A DNA stretch of 64,000 bases from Faunimonas pinastri (GTDB lineage: Bacteria; Pseudomonadota; Alphaproteobacteria; Rhizobiales; Afifellaceae): contig NZ_FOFG01000016.1 in the NCBI RefSeq assembly GCF_900110915.1, forward strand, positions 1 to 64,000. The letters run 5' to 3'. Shown piece by piece: positions 37,231 to 46,149 of the stretch. How positions within the stretch are numbered: the stretch's first letter is position 1; each line of letters begins with the position of its first letter. Under the pieces are notes generated by a model. It saw only the letters and a list, made by a program, of their open reading frames with translations. It was not told the DNA's origin and made no database searches. The position numbers were made by a program, and so were the translations under genes.

Positions 37231-38229
37231 ATGATGGATAGTCCTCGCACGGCGGTCAGCAATCCGCCAATCCAGCCGATGGACAGCAACCTGGGCGAGC
37301 GCGATCTCATTCGTCGCTCGGCCACGGCCAGCCTGCCCAAGCCGGAACGTCAGCTGACGCCCGTCGCCAAGCTGATCGACGTCTCCAAGTGCATCGGCTG
37401 CAAGGCGTGCCAGTCCGCCTGCATCGAGTGGAACGACACGCATCCCGCCGTCGGCGAGAACGTGGGCGTCTACACCAACCCGCATGATCTCTCCGAGAAC
37501 ATGTTCACGCTGATGCGGTTCACCGAGTGGGTGAATCCCGAGACCGACAATCTGGAGTGGCTGATCCGCAAGGACGGCTGCATGCACTGCTCCGACCCGG
37601 GCTGTCTCAAGGCCTGCCCGGCCCCCGGCGCGATCGTGCAGTACTCCAACGGCATCGTGGATTTCGTCCATGAGAACTGCATCGGCTGCGGATATTGCGT
37701 GAAGGGTTGCCCCTTCAACATCCCCCGCATCTCCAAGACGGACCGGCGCGCCTACAAGTGCACGCTCTGCTCCGACCGCGTCGCGGTCGGGCAGGGGCCG
37801 GCCTGTGCCAAGGCATGTCCGACCCAGGCCATCGTCTTCGGCACCAAGGAGGACATGAAGAAGCACGCGGACGAGCGCATCGCCGACCTCAAGTCGCGCG
37901 GCTACGCCAATGCGGGCCTCTACGATCCTCCCGGCGTCGGCGGGACGCATGTGATGTATGTGCTGCATCACAACGACAAGCCGCATATCTATGCCGACCT
38001 GCCGGACCAGCCGAAGATCTCGGCCGTCGTCCAGTCCTGGAAGGGCGTCACAAAATATGCCGGTCTCGCGGTGATGGGGCTGGCGGCTGCCGGCAGCATC
38101 CTGCACGGTATCCTCGGCAAGCCGAACCGGGTGACGGATGAGGATGAGGAAGGCGCGGAGAAGCTGACGTCCAATCCGTCCGCGACTGATCCGGGTGCCG
38201 ACGGCCACCGTCCGGAGGAACGCGTCTGA
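37231..38229 (+). CDS. fdoH: Formate dehydrogenase beta (iron-sulfur) subunit
   Basis: A 332-residue electron-transfer subunit with four 4Fe-4S clusters, seen as [35 protein letters not shown] and the CTLC...CAKAC pair. A C-terminal membrane helix ([19 protein letters not shown]) anchors it at the inner membrane. It starts one base after the fdoG stop, within GGGGG spacing; the alternative second Met is one codon on. It passes electrons from FdoG to the cytochrome b subunit. The first 40 residues form a tail before the ferredoxin domains. Confidence 0.95.
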   Translation: MMDSPRTAVSNPPIQPMDSNLGERDLIRRSATASLPKPERQLTPVAKLIDVSKCIGCKACQSACIEWNDTHPAVGENVGVYTNPHDLSENMFTLMRFTEWVNPETDNLEWLIRKDGCMHCSDPGCLKACPAPGAIVQYSNGIVDFVHENCIGCGYCVKGCPFNIPRISKTDRRAYKCTLCSDRVAVGQGPACAKACPTQAIVFGTKEDMKKHADERIADLKSRGYANAGLYDPPGVGGTHVMYVLHHNDKPHIYADLPDQPKISAVVQSWKGVTKYAGLAVMGLAAAGSILHGILGKPNRVTDEDEEGAEKLTSNPSATDPGADGHRPEERV

Positions 38230-38912
38230 TGAAAGCCGAACGCGTACAGCCCGGCGATGCGATCCATCCCGGCAATCCGATCACGGTGAACCGATATGGT
38301 CCGGCCGCTCGGGCGAACCACTGGATCACGGCGGTGTCGCTGATCCTGCTGGCTCTCTCGGGCCTCGCCCTCTTCCACCCTTCGCTGTTCTTCCTGACCG
38401 GCCTCTTCGGAGGCGGCCAGAACACGCGGGCTTGGCACCCCTATATCGGGGTGGTTCTCTTCGTCAGCTTTTTCATCTTCTTCGCGCAGCTCTGGCGGGC
38501 CAACCTGCCCACCAGGACCGATGTGCAATGGCTGTCTCATGCCAAGGACATCATCGGCGGGCACGATGAAAAGCTGCCGGAAGTCGGCAAGTACAATGCG
38601 GGCCAGAAGTTCATCTTCTGGGCGATGGCGGGGCTGATCCTGCTCCTGATCGTCACCGGTGTGATTATCTGGGACCAGTATTTCGGCGCGGCGACGGCGG
38701 TGCAGACCAAGCGGTACGCGGTGCTGATCCATTCCATCTGCGCAGTGCTGATCATCTGCGTCTTCATCCTGCACGTCTATGCCGGCATCTGGACGCGGGG
38801 TACGATCCGCGCCATGACGCGGGGAACGGTGACCGGCGGCTGGGCATACCGGCACCATCGCAAGTGGCTCCGCGACCTGGCGGGCCGGGGCCGGCAAACG
38901 CCCGCAGAATGA
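38229..38912 (+). CDS. fdoI: Formate dehydrogenase gamma subunit (cytochrome b556)
   Basis: A 227-residue four-helix membrane cytochrome that takes electrons from FdoH and reduces quinone. Family features are NRYGPAARANHWITAVSLILLALSGL near the start (His ligand in the first helix), the WHPYIGVVLF segment, and the HSICAVLIICVFILHVYAGIWTRGTIRAMTRG block with two histidines near the end. It overlaps the fdoH stop by one base (TGATG). The three subunits make the standard respiratory complex. Confidence 0.94.
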   Translation: MKAERVQPGDAIHPGNPITVNRYGPAARANHWITAVSLILLALSGLALFHPSLFFLTGLFGGGQNTRAWHPYIGVVLFVSFFIFFAQLWRANLPTRTDVQWLSHAKDIIGGHDEKLPEVGKYNAGQKFIFWAMAGLILLLIVTGVIIWDQYFGAATAVQTKRYAVLIHSICAVLIICVFILHVYAGIWTRGTIRAMTRGTVTGGWAYRHHRKWLRDLAGRGRQTPAE

Positions 38913-38986
38913 GCCGCCCGCCGGCGACCGGCGCGGCATGACAAACGACAGGGGCGTGGCCGGTCCGGCCCGCCCACCGAGGTAAG

Positions 38987-39907
38987 ATGTCCGATACCCA
39001 TACGATTCAGCCCGATCCGTCCGCGATCGGGGGGGTGCCCAAGGCACCCTTCGCTTTGCTTCCCGACGCCTCGCGCCTGTTCGCGCGCCGTGCGGAACGC
39101 TTCGACGGCCTGGCACCAGGCAGCGACCTTGCTGCCTATCTCCATTTCCTGGCGGAGATCAGCCGCGCGCAGTCCGACATCGCGAACGACCTGCCACCTG
39201 CCGAGCCTATCCTGGCCGAGGTGACCGAACGGTCGCGAACCGGGCAGATGCCGCCGATCGACCGCTCTTCGGTGTCCGGCGGACAGGTCCGCGCCACGCT
39301 GCGCGCCCTCTTCGAGAAGGCGGACGCGATCGAGAAGCCCGAACAAGCCGCCACGGCGCTCGCCGCTCTCCGGCAGGCCGACGACGCGACGCTCGACACG
39401 CTGATCCGCGACGCGCTGTCCGACGCCATTCCGGTGGAAACGCTGGCCGCGAACCTCTTCGTCTCCGCCGGTCTGCAGGTCCACATGGCGCGCTGGGCCG
39501 GCGGTGCCGATGCCACCCGTCTGGTGCCCGTCAGCGTCGGCGTCTGCCCCGTCTGCGGCGGCAAGCCTATCGCTTCGATGGTGGTCGGCGTGATGGGAGC
39601 GGAAGGCGCGCGCTATTGCGTCTGCTCCTGCTGCGCCACGCAGTGGAACGAAGTGCGCGTGAAATGCGTGACCTGCGGCTCCACCAAGGGGGTGGGCTAC
39701 CGTTCCGTTGCCGAGGACGACCGCGACGCGACCGTGAAGGCCGAGGTCTGCGACGAGTGCGGCAGCTACGTGAAGATCCTCTACGCGAACAAGAACCCGT
39801 CGCTCGATCCCGTCGCGGATGACGTGGCGAGCCTTGGCCTCGACCTCCTGATGCGCGACACGGAATACCGCCGCGCGGCGTTGAATCCCTATCTCCTGGG
39901 CTACTGA
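38987..39907 (+). CDS. fdhE: Formate dehydrogenase accessory protein FdhE
   Basis: A 306-residue cytoplasmic maturation factor for Tat-exported formate dehydrogenase. Its C-terminal half has the rubredoxin-like metal-binding pairs CPVCGG, CVCSCC, CVTCGS and CDEC. It binds the catalytic subunit before export. It follows fdoI after 74 bases and precedes a Sel1-repeat gene by four bases. Many alphaproteobacterial loci have selA directly after fdhE; here it is missing. Confidence 0.93.
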   Translation: MSDTHTIQPDPSAIGGVPKAPFALLPDASRLFARRAERFDGLAPGSDLAAYLHFLAEISRAQSDIANDLPPAEPILAEVTERSRTGQMPPIDRSSVSGGQVRATLRALFEKADAIEKPEQAATALAALRQADDATLDTLIRDALSDAIPVETLAANLFVSAGLQVHMARWAGGADATRLVPVSVGVCPVCGGKPIASMVVGVMGAEGARYCVCSCCATQWNEVRVKCVTCGSTKGVGYRSVAEDDRDATVKAEVCDECGSYVKILYANKNPSLDPVADDVASLGLDLLMRDTEYRRAALNPYLLGY

Positions 39908-39911
39908 TCCG

Positions 39912-40754
39912 GTGCGCTGGATCGAGCACCTGGGGCGGGTCGCGCGCGAGGCGGCAAGCCGGGTCACCTCCGCCGCGAGCCGAAGGGAAGACCCCGCCGC
40001 CGACGATCCCATGGCGCAGGCGGTGGAGGCGTCCAGGCGCGGCGATTACCAGACGGCCCTCGCGCTGTGGGAGCCCATGGCGCGGGCGGGCCATGCGCGC
40101 GCGCAAAGCAATATCGGCGCCTGTTTCGCGGAGGGGCTCGGCGTCGAGCAGGACTTCAAGCTGGCTCTGGGTTGGCTGACCGTGGCGGCCGAGGCCGGCG
40201 ATCCGGTCGGCCAACGCAATCTCGCCGCCCTTTATTTCCGCGGCGACGGCGTCGAGGCCGACGATGCCCGGGCCGAGCAGCTCTACCGGGCCGCCGCCTC
40301 GCAGGGCGACGGGCCGGCGCAGGACATGCTGAGCTGGATGCTGCTGGAAGGCGAAGCCACGCCGGGGCGCATCGACGAAGCCCGCCACTGGGCGCTTTCC
40401 GCCGCCGATGCCGGCATTGCCAGCGCCATGACGCGCCTCGGCATGATGCATCACAACGCAATCGGCTTCGATCGGGATCCGGTCCGGGCGGCCCATTGGT
40501 GGCGGCAGGCGGCGCTCGGCGGCGATGCCGACGGGCAGGCCATGCTCGGCGCGTCGCTGCATCTCGGCAACGGCATCGGTCGCGACGGCCGCGAAGCGTT
40601 GACGTGGCTCCTGCGGGCGCAGGCCGGCGGTAGCTCGCTCGCCGCGCCGTTCCTCGAACCCGTCCGCAACACGCTGACGCCCGGGGATATTGCGACCGCC
40701 GAACAGGAAGCGACGCTTCCGCCGGCCCTCTCCGCGAGGGGACGCGCGGCATGA
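39912..40754 (+). CDS. Sel1-repeat protein in the selenoprotein operon
   Basis: A 280-residue protein without signal peptide. Residues 35-245 are Sel1-like (SLR) repeats, recognisable by A-x-x-x-G-x-x-x-A-x-x-N-L/I-G and the following G-x-G-V-x-x-D pattern (AQSNIGACFAEGLGVEQDFKLAL, GQRNLAALYFRGDGVEADDARA, AMTRLGMMHHNAIGFDRDPVRA, GQAMLGASLHLGNGIGRDGREAL). Such solenoids mediate protein contacts. The start is GTG, four bases after fdhE, and the stop overlaps selB as ATGA. Its position between fdhE and selB suggests a role in formate dehydrogenase maturation or selenoprotein synthesis, which is inference. Confidence 0.82.
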   Translation: MRWIEHLGRVAREAASRVTSAASRREDPAADDPMAQAVEASRRGDYQTALALWEPMARAGHARAQSNIGACFAEGLGVEQDFKLALGWLTVAAEAGDPVGQRNLAALYFRGDGVEADDARAEQLYRAAASQGDGPAQDMLSWMLLEGEATPGRIDEARHWALSAADAGIASAMTRLGMMHHNAIGFDRDPVRAAHWWRQAALGGDADGQAMLGASLHLGNGIGRDGREALTWLLRAQAGGSSLAAPFLEPVRNTLTPGDIATAEQEATLPPALSARGRAA

Positions 40755-42742
40755 TCGTCGGCACCGCCGGGCATATCGATCACGGCAAGACCTCGCTGGT
40801 GAAGGCGCTTTCCGGGGTCGATACGGACCGGCTGAAGGAAGAGAAGGCGCGCGGGATCACGATCGACCTCGGCTTCGCCTATGTGCCGGCGGGGGAGGGG
40901 CATGTCCTCGGCTTCGTCGATGTGCCGGGCCACGAGCGCTTCGTGCACACCATGCTGGCCGGCGCCAGCGGCATAGACATGGCGCTCCTGGTGGTTGCGG
41001 CCGATGACGGGCCGATGCCGCAGACGTCGGAGCACCTGGCCATCCTCGATCTGCTTGGCGTCGAGCGCGGCATCGTCGCGCTGAGCAAGGCGGACCTCGT
41101 TTCCCCCGAGCGGCTCGCCGAGGTGACGGCGGAGATCGACACGCTGCTGGAGCCGACAGGACTCGCAGGTTCGCCCGTCGTCCCGGTTTCCACGCTGACC
41201 GGAGAAGGCGTCGCGGAACTCAAGGCTCGTCTGATCCAGGCCGAACAGGATTTCGTTCGGGCGCGGACCGGGGGCCGTTTCCGTCTTGCCGTCGATCGTT
41301 GCTTCACTCTGCAAGGCGCTGGAACCGTGGTCACCGGGACGGTGCTCTCCGGCGCGGTTTCCGTGGGCGACCGCGTGCTGGTGAGCCCGTCGGCGCTGCC
41401 GGCGCGCGTCCGGTCGATCCACGCGCAGAACCGGCCGGCCGAGCGCGGCGTGGCGGGGCAGCGTTGCGCCCTCAATCTCGTCGGCGAGGCGATTTCCAAG
41501 GAGGCGATCCATCGCGGCGATGTCGTGCTGGATCCCGCCTTGCACGCGCCGACCGATCGTATCGACGCCGACCTTCGCGTGTTGCCGTCCGAGCGCAAGG
41601 CGATCGGGCACTGGTTCCCGGTTCGCCTGCACCACCACGCGGCGGAAGTCGGTGCGCGGATCGCGCTCCTGGGCGAGCATTCCGTGCGTCCGGGAGGCAC
41701 GGGCCGCGTCCAGCTCGTGCTGGACACACCGATCGCCGCGACGGTGGGCGACCGTTACGTCATTCGCGACGTGTCCGCGCAGCGCACGATCGGCGGCGGA
41801 CGTCTTCTGGATCTCCGGCCGCCGGCCCGCAAGCGCCGTACGGCCGAACGCCTCGCTCAACTCGATGCGCTGACCGCCACCGATCCCGCCGCCGCGTTGT
41901 CGGCTTTGCTCGATATCGCGCCGTTCTGGGTGGACGTGACCACCTTCATGCGCGACCGCGCGCTCTCGGAGGAGCAGTCCGCGACGCTGCTGGCGGCGGT
42001 CGCGCCGCAAACGCTTCCCGGCGACGGACGCGTCATCGCGCTTTCGCCCGCGCAATGGCAGCGCTTCTCCGCAACGGCCACGGAAACGCTTGAGCGCTTC
42101 CACGCCGAGGCGCCGGACGTGCAGGGGCTCGGCCGCGAGAAGCTGCGCAGCCTTGCCGATCCCAAATTGCCGCCCGATGGGGTGGCCGCCGCGCTGCAGA
42201 TGCTGGCGCGGGCGGGCCTCGTTTCGATCGAGGGCGCCTTCGTGCGTCTGCCGACCCACGAGGTGCGGCTGACGGAGGCAGACGAGGAAATCTGGCGCGA
42301 GCTTTTCGGCCATCTCGGCGATGGCGAGCGCTTCCGGCCGCCCCGGGTGCGCGACCTTGCCGGGCTGCTGGCTGTTCCGGAGGGCAATGTCCGCCGCGTG
42401 CTGAAACTTTGCGCGCGCCTCGGCCGCGTGGACGAGATCGCGCACGACCACTTCTTCCTGCGCGCCACCACGCGCGAGATGGTGGGCATCGCGATGGATG
42501 TCGCGGGAAAGACCCGGGAAGGGCAGTTCAACGCGGCGCTCTTTCGCGACCGCATGAACAATGGCCGCAAGGTCGCGATCCAGATCCTGGAATTCTTCGA
42601 CCATGCCGGGCTGACGCTCCGCCGGGGCGATCTCCGTCGCCTGAACCCGCAAGCGCTGGATCTCTTCGGAGCAACCGAGGCCGTCGGCATCGAGCGATCC
42701 GCCCTGCCGCACGGGCAGGAAACAACGAGGCCCGACCCATGA
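40751..42742 (+). CDS. selB: Selenocysteine-specific elongation factor SelB
   Basis: A 663-residue GTPase that delivers Sec-tRNA to the ribosome at UGA codons marked by SECIS. The GTP-binding motifs are GHIDHGKT (residues 7-14), DVPGHERF and SKAD. EF-Tu-like barrels follow, and the C-terminal part from about residue 400 should hold the winged-helix domains that bind the SECIS RNA. It overlaps the Sel1 gene upstream and the 126-residue gene downstream, both as ATGA. It serves fdoG in the same locus. Partners selA, selC and selD were not found in the window. Confidence 0.95.
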   Translation: MIVGTAGHIDHGKTSLVKALSGVDTDRLKEEKARGITIDLGFAYVPAGEGHVLGFVDVPGHERFVHTMLAGASGIDMALLVVAADDGPMPQTSEHLAILDLLGVERGIVALSKADLVSPERLAEVTAEIDTLLEPTGLAGSPVVPVSTLTGEGVAELKARLIQAEQDFVRARTGGRFRLAVDRCFTLQGAGTVVTGTVLSGAVSVGDRVLVSPSALPARVRSIHAQNRPAERGVAGQRCALNLVGEAISKEAIHRGDVVLDPALHAPTDRIDADLRVLPSERKAIGHWFPVRLHHHAAEVGARIALLGEHSVRPGGTGRVQLVLDTPIAATVGDRYVIRDVSAQRTIGGGRLLDLRPPARKRRTAERLAQLDALTATDPAAALSALLDIAPFWVDVTTFMRDRALSEEQSATLLAAVAPQTLPGDGRVIALSPAQWQRFSATATETLERFHAEAPDVQGLGREKLRSLADPKLPPDGVAAALQMLARAGLVSIEGAFVRLPTHEVRLTEADEEIWRELFGHLGDGERFRPPRVRDLAGLLAVPEGNVRRVLKLCARLGRVDEIAHDHFFLRATTREMVGIAMDVAGKTREGQFNAALFRDRMNNGRKVAIQILEFFDHAGLTLRRGDLRRLNPQALDLFGATEAVGIERSALPHGQETTRPDP

Positions 42743-43119
42743 GTGCCCCCGCCGAAACCGATTTCGACGACTGGCTGATCGAAACCTTCGACAATACCGG
42801 CTCGTTCACGGTGCTGATTGTGCTGCTGGGTATCGGAGAAACCGAGGTCGCGTTGCTGCGCTCGGCCTATCTTCACGTGATCGGCAACGATCCGCGCTGG
42901 GCCGACATGGTTGCGATGTTTTCCGGTGCGGGCGTCGAGTGGAACGGCGCCGTCTTCTTCCGTGCGGGGGAGGAGGGACTGGTGGAGGACGGGGAAGCGA
43001 AGCGCCGCCTGGCGTCGCTCGTCCGGCACCTCCACGAAGACCGGACGATCATTCGAGATGGCGAGTTCTTCAATCGCGACGGACTGCGGCTTTCGCTGGA
43101 GGAGCGGGTCACGCACTGA
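42739..43119 (+). CDS. Unrecognised 126-residue protein coupled to selB
   Basis: The ATG overlaps the selB stop as ATGA, so it is co-translated as the last gene of the formate dehydrogenase-selenocysteine operon. The protein begins [21 protein letters not shown], has one hydrophobic stretch (FTVLIVLLGIGETEVALL, residues 20-37) that is probably a buried helix rather than a membrane span, and ends in a charged segment. There are no cysteines. I do not recognise the family. A role linked to selenocysteine incorporation or formate dehydrogenase is suggested only by position. A longer frame from 42409 lies inside selB and is a shadow. Confidence 0.78.
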   Translation: MSAPAETDFDDWLIETFDNTGSFTVLIVLLGIGETEVALLRSAYLHVIGNDPRWADMVAMFSGAGVEWNGAVFFRAGEEGLVEDGEAKRRLASLVRHLHEDRTIIRDGEFFNRDGLRLSLEERVTH

Positions 43120-43146
43120 GCGCGACCCGGAATTCGGCGATACGGC

Positions 43147-43488
43147 TCAGCAGCCGGAGTTCTGGGCGGGCTTCGGCTGCGATTGCGTAGGGTCGAGGCC
43201 CGTCGCTGTTTCCGCGTGGGCGTTCGGGGAGTCCGCGCTCGCGCCGGAAGGCGTCGTGCCGATGAACGAGCCGCCCGTGCCACCGCTCCAGCCGGTCGAT
43301 CCGGCATTGCCCGGTTTCGTGCCCGAGTCGGCGCTTTGGGAAGGCTGCGTCGCCGGCTCGGTCGCCTTAGCCTGTCCGCAGGCGCTCGGCTTCTTCAGCG
43401 ACTGGTCCGAAACAGGCTGTTGCGCGAAAGCGCACGTCGCCGCGGTAAGGGCCGTCATGAACACCAATGTACCGATCCGCAGACGCAT
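43147..43488 (-). CDS. Small exported protein of unknown function
   Basis: A 113-residue protein with a signal peptide ending TCAFAQQ near residue 23, then a Gly/Ser/Thr/Pro-rich polar body and a C-terminal Cys. One more Cys is near residue 37. AAGGAACTCAG precedes the ATG at 43488. It is convergent with the selB operon, 27 bases apart. No family recognised; low complexity suggests a disordered periplasmic or surface protein. Confidence 0.6.
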   Translation of the reverse strand: MRLRIGTLVFMTALTAATCAFAQQPVSDQSLKKPSACGQAKATEPATQPSQSADSGTKPGNAGSTGWSGGTGGSFIGTTPSGASADSPNAHAETATGLDPTQSQPKPAQNSGC

Positions 43489-43590
43489 CTGAGTTCCTTT
43501 CGTTTGAGAAGGGAACGTGGCCTCCGCGCGCGGGTTCCGCGCGCATGTGTAGGCCGGGGGCGGTGCGCGGCGATCCGGTAGCGGAATGCG

Positions 43591-43617
43591 GAAAGGCCGC
43601 CCCGGGGGCGGCCTTTC
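43591..43617 (-). terminator. Terminator of the TonB receptor gene
   Basis: GAAAGGCCGCC and GGCGGCCTTTC form an 11-bp stem with a short GC loop, 36 bases past the receptor stop. It could also act on plus-strand transcripts. Confidence 0.65.
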
Positions 43618-43652
43618 GGTGAGAGTTGTCGCCCGAAAGCGCGGGAAGGAAG

Positions 43653-45833
43653 CTACCAGCGGTAGCTGGCCTTGAGGTAGGCCGTGCGCCGGTCGCCGTA
43701 GCTGCACACCGTGGCGCTGCTGCAGGCGGAAACATACTTCTTGTCGAGGATGTTGTTGACGTTGAGCGCGATGCCCCACTTGTCACGCTGGTAGCGGATC
43801 GCCGCGTCGAACAGCGTGGCGTCGGGCACTTCCAGCGTGTTGGCCGTATCGGCGTAGGACTTGCCGATGTAGCGCACGCCGCCGCCGAAGCTCACGCCCT
43901 CGAAGCGGCCCTTCTGCAGGGTGTAGTCGAGCCAGAGTGAAGCCAGCGTATCCGGGACGACCGTGGGCCGCTTGCCGATGATGGACGCATCCGGATCGTC
44001 GGTGACTTCCAGGTCGTAGGCCGTGATCGAGGCGATCGCCTTCAGCCCGTTGGTCAACTGGGCGACGCCCTCCGCTTCCACGCCGCGCGAACGCACTTCG
44101 CCGATCTGCACGGTGTTCAGGATGTTGTTGGGGTCGGTCGTCTGGGTATTGGTGCGGGTCAGGTTGAACGCCGAGACCGTGATCGAGCTCTTCGAGCCCG
44201 GTGCCTGGTACTTCAGGCCGGCCTCGTACTCGTCCGCCTCCTCAGGCTTGTAGGCCTGGCCGTAATAGTTGGTGCCGATTACCGTATTGAACGCATGCGA
44301 GACGCTGACATACGGCGTCAGGCCGTTGTCGAAGAGGTAGGCAAGCCCGGCGCGGCCGCTGAAAGCTCCGTCGTCATTGCTGTAGCCGGTGCCGGTCAGG
44401 CGGTTGTCGACATCGGTCCAGAGATGGTCGTATCGGCCGCTCAGCGTCAGGAGCCATTTGTCGAGCTTGACCTGGTCCTGCACGTAGGTGCCGAGTTGCT
44501 GAAGCTCGTAGCGAGTCTTCAGGTAGGGCGTCGTGGAGAAGGCGTCGGAGCTGTACTGCGGATCCGCCGCGCTGATCGACGTGCCGAGGCCCGATCCCTG
44601 CTTGTCGTCCAGGTGGTAGTTCCGATAGTCGAGCCCGAAGAGCAGCTTGTGGGTCAGCGGACCGGTCGCGAAATCGACCTGCGCCTGGGTGTCGGCGGTG
44701 AGGAAGTTGACCTCCGGCGTCGTGCGGAAGGCATAGCGGCCGAGCTGGTACGTATTGGTCGGGTCGGTGAGATCGGAATTGACGTAGCCGTAGGGCGCCA
44801 GTTCCTGCTCGACGATCTTGAGGTGCGAATAGCGAAGGTTCTGCCGCACCGTCCAGTTGCCGTCGAACTTGTGCTCGAACTCGTAGCCGATCATCTCCTG
44901 CTGGCGATAGAACTTGTCGTAGTTCTTCTCGCTATAGAAGAAGTCGCTGGCGATCCGGCCAAAAGGTGCGCGCTTCACCGTGCCGTAATAGGGCAGGAAG
45001 CCGCTCGGATGATTGACGTCGTCATGCTCGTAGGAGCCGAGCAGCGTCAGCGTGGTGCTGTCGTTCGGGCGGAAGGTGACGGCAGGCGCGATATAGCCGC
45101 GGAAATCGTCGGCCTTGTCGGTCTGCGTGCCGCCGCCATGGATGAGGCCGGTCAGGCGATAGGACCAGACGCCGTTCGGATCGGCCTTTCCACCCATGTC
45201 GAAAGCGCCATAGGCGTTGCCGTTGGAATTCACGCCGGTCTCGACGTAGTGCAGCGGCTCCGTGGTCGGGTGCTTGCTGACGAGGTTGATCAGCCCGCCC
45301 GGCGAGCTGCCGCCGTAGAGCACGGAAGCGGGGCCGCGCAGCACTTCGATGCGATCGAGGCCGAAGGGTTCGTTCTTGAAGCCGGCAAAGGCGTAGCCAT
45401 ATTCCGCCAGCCCATCGCGGAAGAGGCTGTCCTGACCAACCTGGAAGCCGCGAATGAAGAGCCATTCGGTGCGGGGATCCGGCCCGTAGGTCTGGGCGCG
45501 GACGCCGGCGGTGTAACGCAGGGCCTCGTCCAGCGACTGGGCCTGCCGGTCCTCGATCTCTTCGCGGCCGAGCACGGCGATGGACTGCGGCACTTCCCGG
45601 ATCGGCGTGTCGGTCTTGGTCGCGACCGCGCTCTGGCTGGCGACATAGCCGGGCACCGGACCCTTGGCCGTCTCTCCGGAGCCCTGCACCTCCACCGTGC
45701 TGAGCTGGATCGTGTCGCCACCGGCCGCCGCCGTGTTGGCGTCGGCGGTGTCCTGGGCCCAGCCGGTGGCGGGGATCGTCAGCAGCGCTGCTCCGGACAG
45801 AAGGGCCAAACCGAGGCGGGGTGAAGCTCTCAT
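43653..45833 (-). CDS. TonB-dependent siderophore receptor
   Basis: A 726-residue outer-membrane receptor for ferric siderophores (FhuA/FoxA-like). A signal peptide ends ATGWAQ near residue 26. The plug domain has REVPQSIAVLGREEIEDRQAQSLDEAL and the IEVLRGPASVLYGGSSPGGLINLVSK signature. The barrel ends in an aromatic residue, Trp (ASYRW), as required for outer-membrane insertion. The ATG at 45833 is ten bases after GGGAG; a frame to 45902 has no better start. A RirA-like box lies 54 bases upstream, so iron-repressed expression is likely. No siderophore ABC transporter is adjacent. The siderophore is unknown. Confidence 0.93.
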   Translation of the reverse strand: MRASPRLGLALLSGAALLTIPATGWAQDTADANTAAAGGDTIQLSTVEVQGSGETAKGPVPGYVASQSAVATKTDTPIREVPQSIAVLGREEIEDRQAQSLDEALRYTAGVRAQTYGPDPRTEWLFIRGFQVGQDSLFRDGLAEYGYAFAGFKNEPFGLDRIEVLRGPASVLYGGSSPGGLINLVSKHPTTEPLHYVETGVNSNGNAYGAFDMGGKADPNGVWSYRLTGLIHGGGTQTDKADDFRGYIAPAVTFRPNDSTTLTLLGSYEHDDVNHPSGFLPYYGTVKRAPFGRIASDFFYSEKNYDKFYRQQEMIGYEFEHKFDGNWTVRQNLRYSHLKIVEQELAPYGYVNSDLTDPTNTYQLGRYAFRTTPEVNFLTADTQAQVDFATGPLTHKLLFGLDYRNYHLDDKQGSGLGTSISAADPQYSSDAFSTTPYLKTRYELQQLGTYVQDQVKLDKWLLTLSGRYDHLWTDVDNRLTGTGYSNDDGAFSGRAGLAYLFDNGLTPYVSVSHAFNTVIGTNYYGQAYKPEEADEYEAGLKYQAPGSKSSITVSAFNLTRTNTQTTDPNNILNTVQIGEVRSRGVEAEGVAQLTNGLKAIASITAYDLEVTDDPDASIIGKRPTVVPDTLASLWLDYTLQKGRFEGVSFGGGVRYIGKSYADTANTLEVPDATLFDAAIRYQRDKWGIALNVNNILDKKYVSACSSATVCSYGDRRTAYLKASYRW

Positions 45834-46149
45834 TTTTTCAAAACTCCCAGGCGACACCGACCCTCTCTTTGGAGCGAGTCTAAACCTGAACAAATACATC
45901 AAGTTTTCGGATAGTGGGGTCTGGAGGCTTCGACAAGGTGGCGCGAAAGGTTGCCGGGAACTGTTGCCGGAATCACACTCTCCGGAAACGGGACGTCCCG
46001 GTCGCGGGCCGATCGTCCGCGAGATCGTCGTTGGCTGACCCGACCCTGGTTGGGTCGGGGCTGCGATTTGCCGCGCCGTTTCGAGGCATTTCGGCTGGAA
46101 AGGGCAGCCATCAGGCTTAGGTTAAAGGGTTCAACAACGGAGGAACCGG
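45834..46149. other. Divergent control region, TonB receptor / Na-Pi cotransporter homologue
   Basis: About 316 bases with no gene. It contains the RirA-like box (45887-45901) and a hairpin with 8-bp arms CCCGACCC and GGGTCGGG (46039-46059) of unknown role. It ends with the ribosome binding site GGAGG before 46150. A short imperfect direct repeat, TTGCCGG, occurs twice near 45950-45970. Confidence 0.4.
45887..45901. promoter_or_regulatory. Iron-responsive (RirA-type IRO) box
   Basis: TGA-N9-TCA, the pattern of RirA-regulated iron operators in rhizobia, with an AT-rich centre, located upstream of a siderophore receptor gene on the minus strand. Confidence 0.5.

Noticed and set aside
34071-37340. 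A 1089-residue minus-strand reading frame
   Set aside because: It is the antisense of fdoG, a consequence of high GC in third positions.
43120-43146. Place for a tRNA-Sec gene after the selB operon
   Set aside because: Only 27 bases separate the convergent genes; no tRNA with a UCA anticodon was seen there or elsewhere in the locus.
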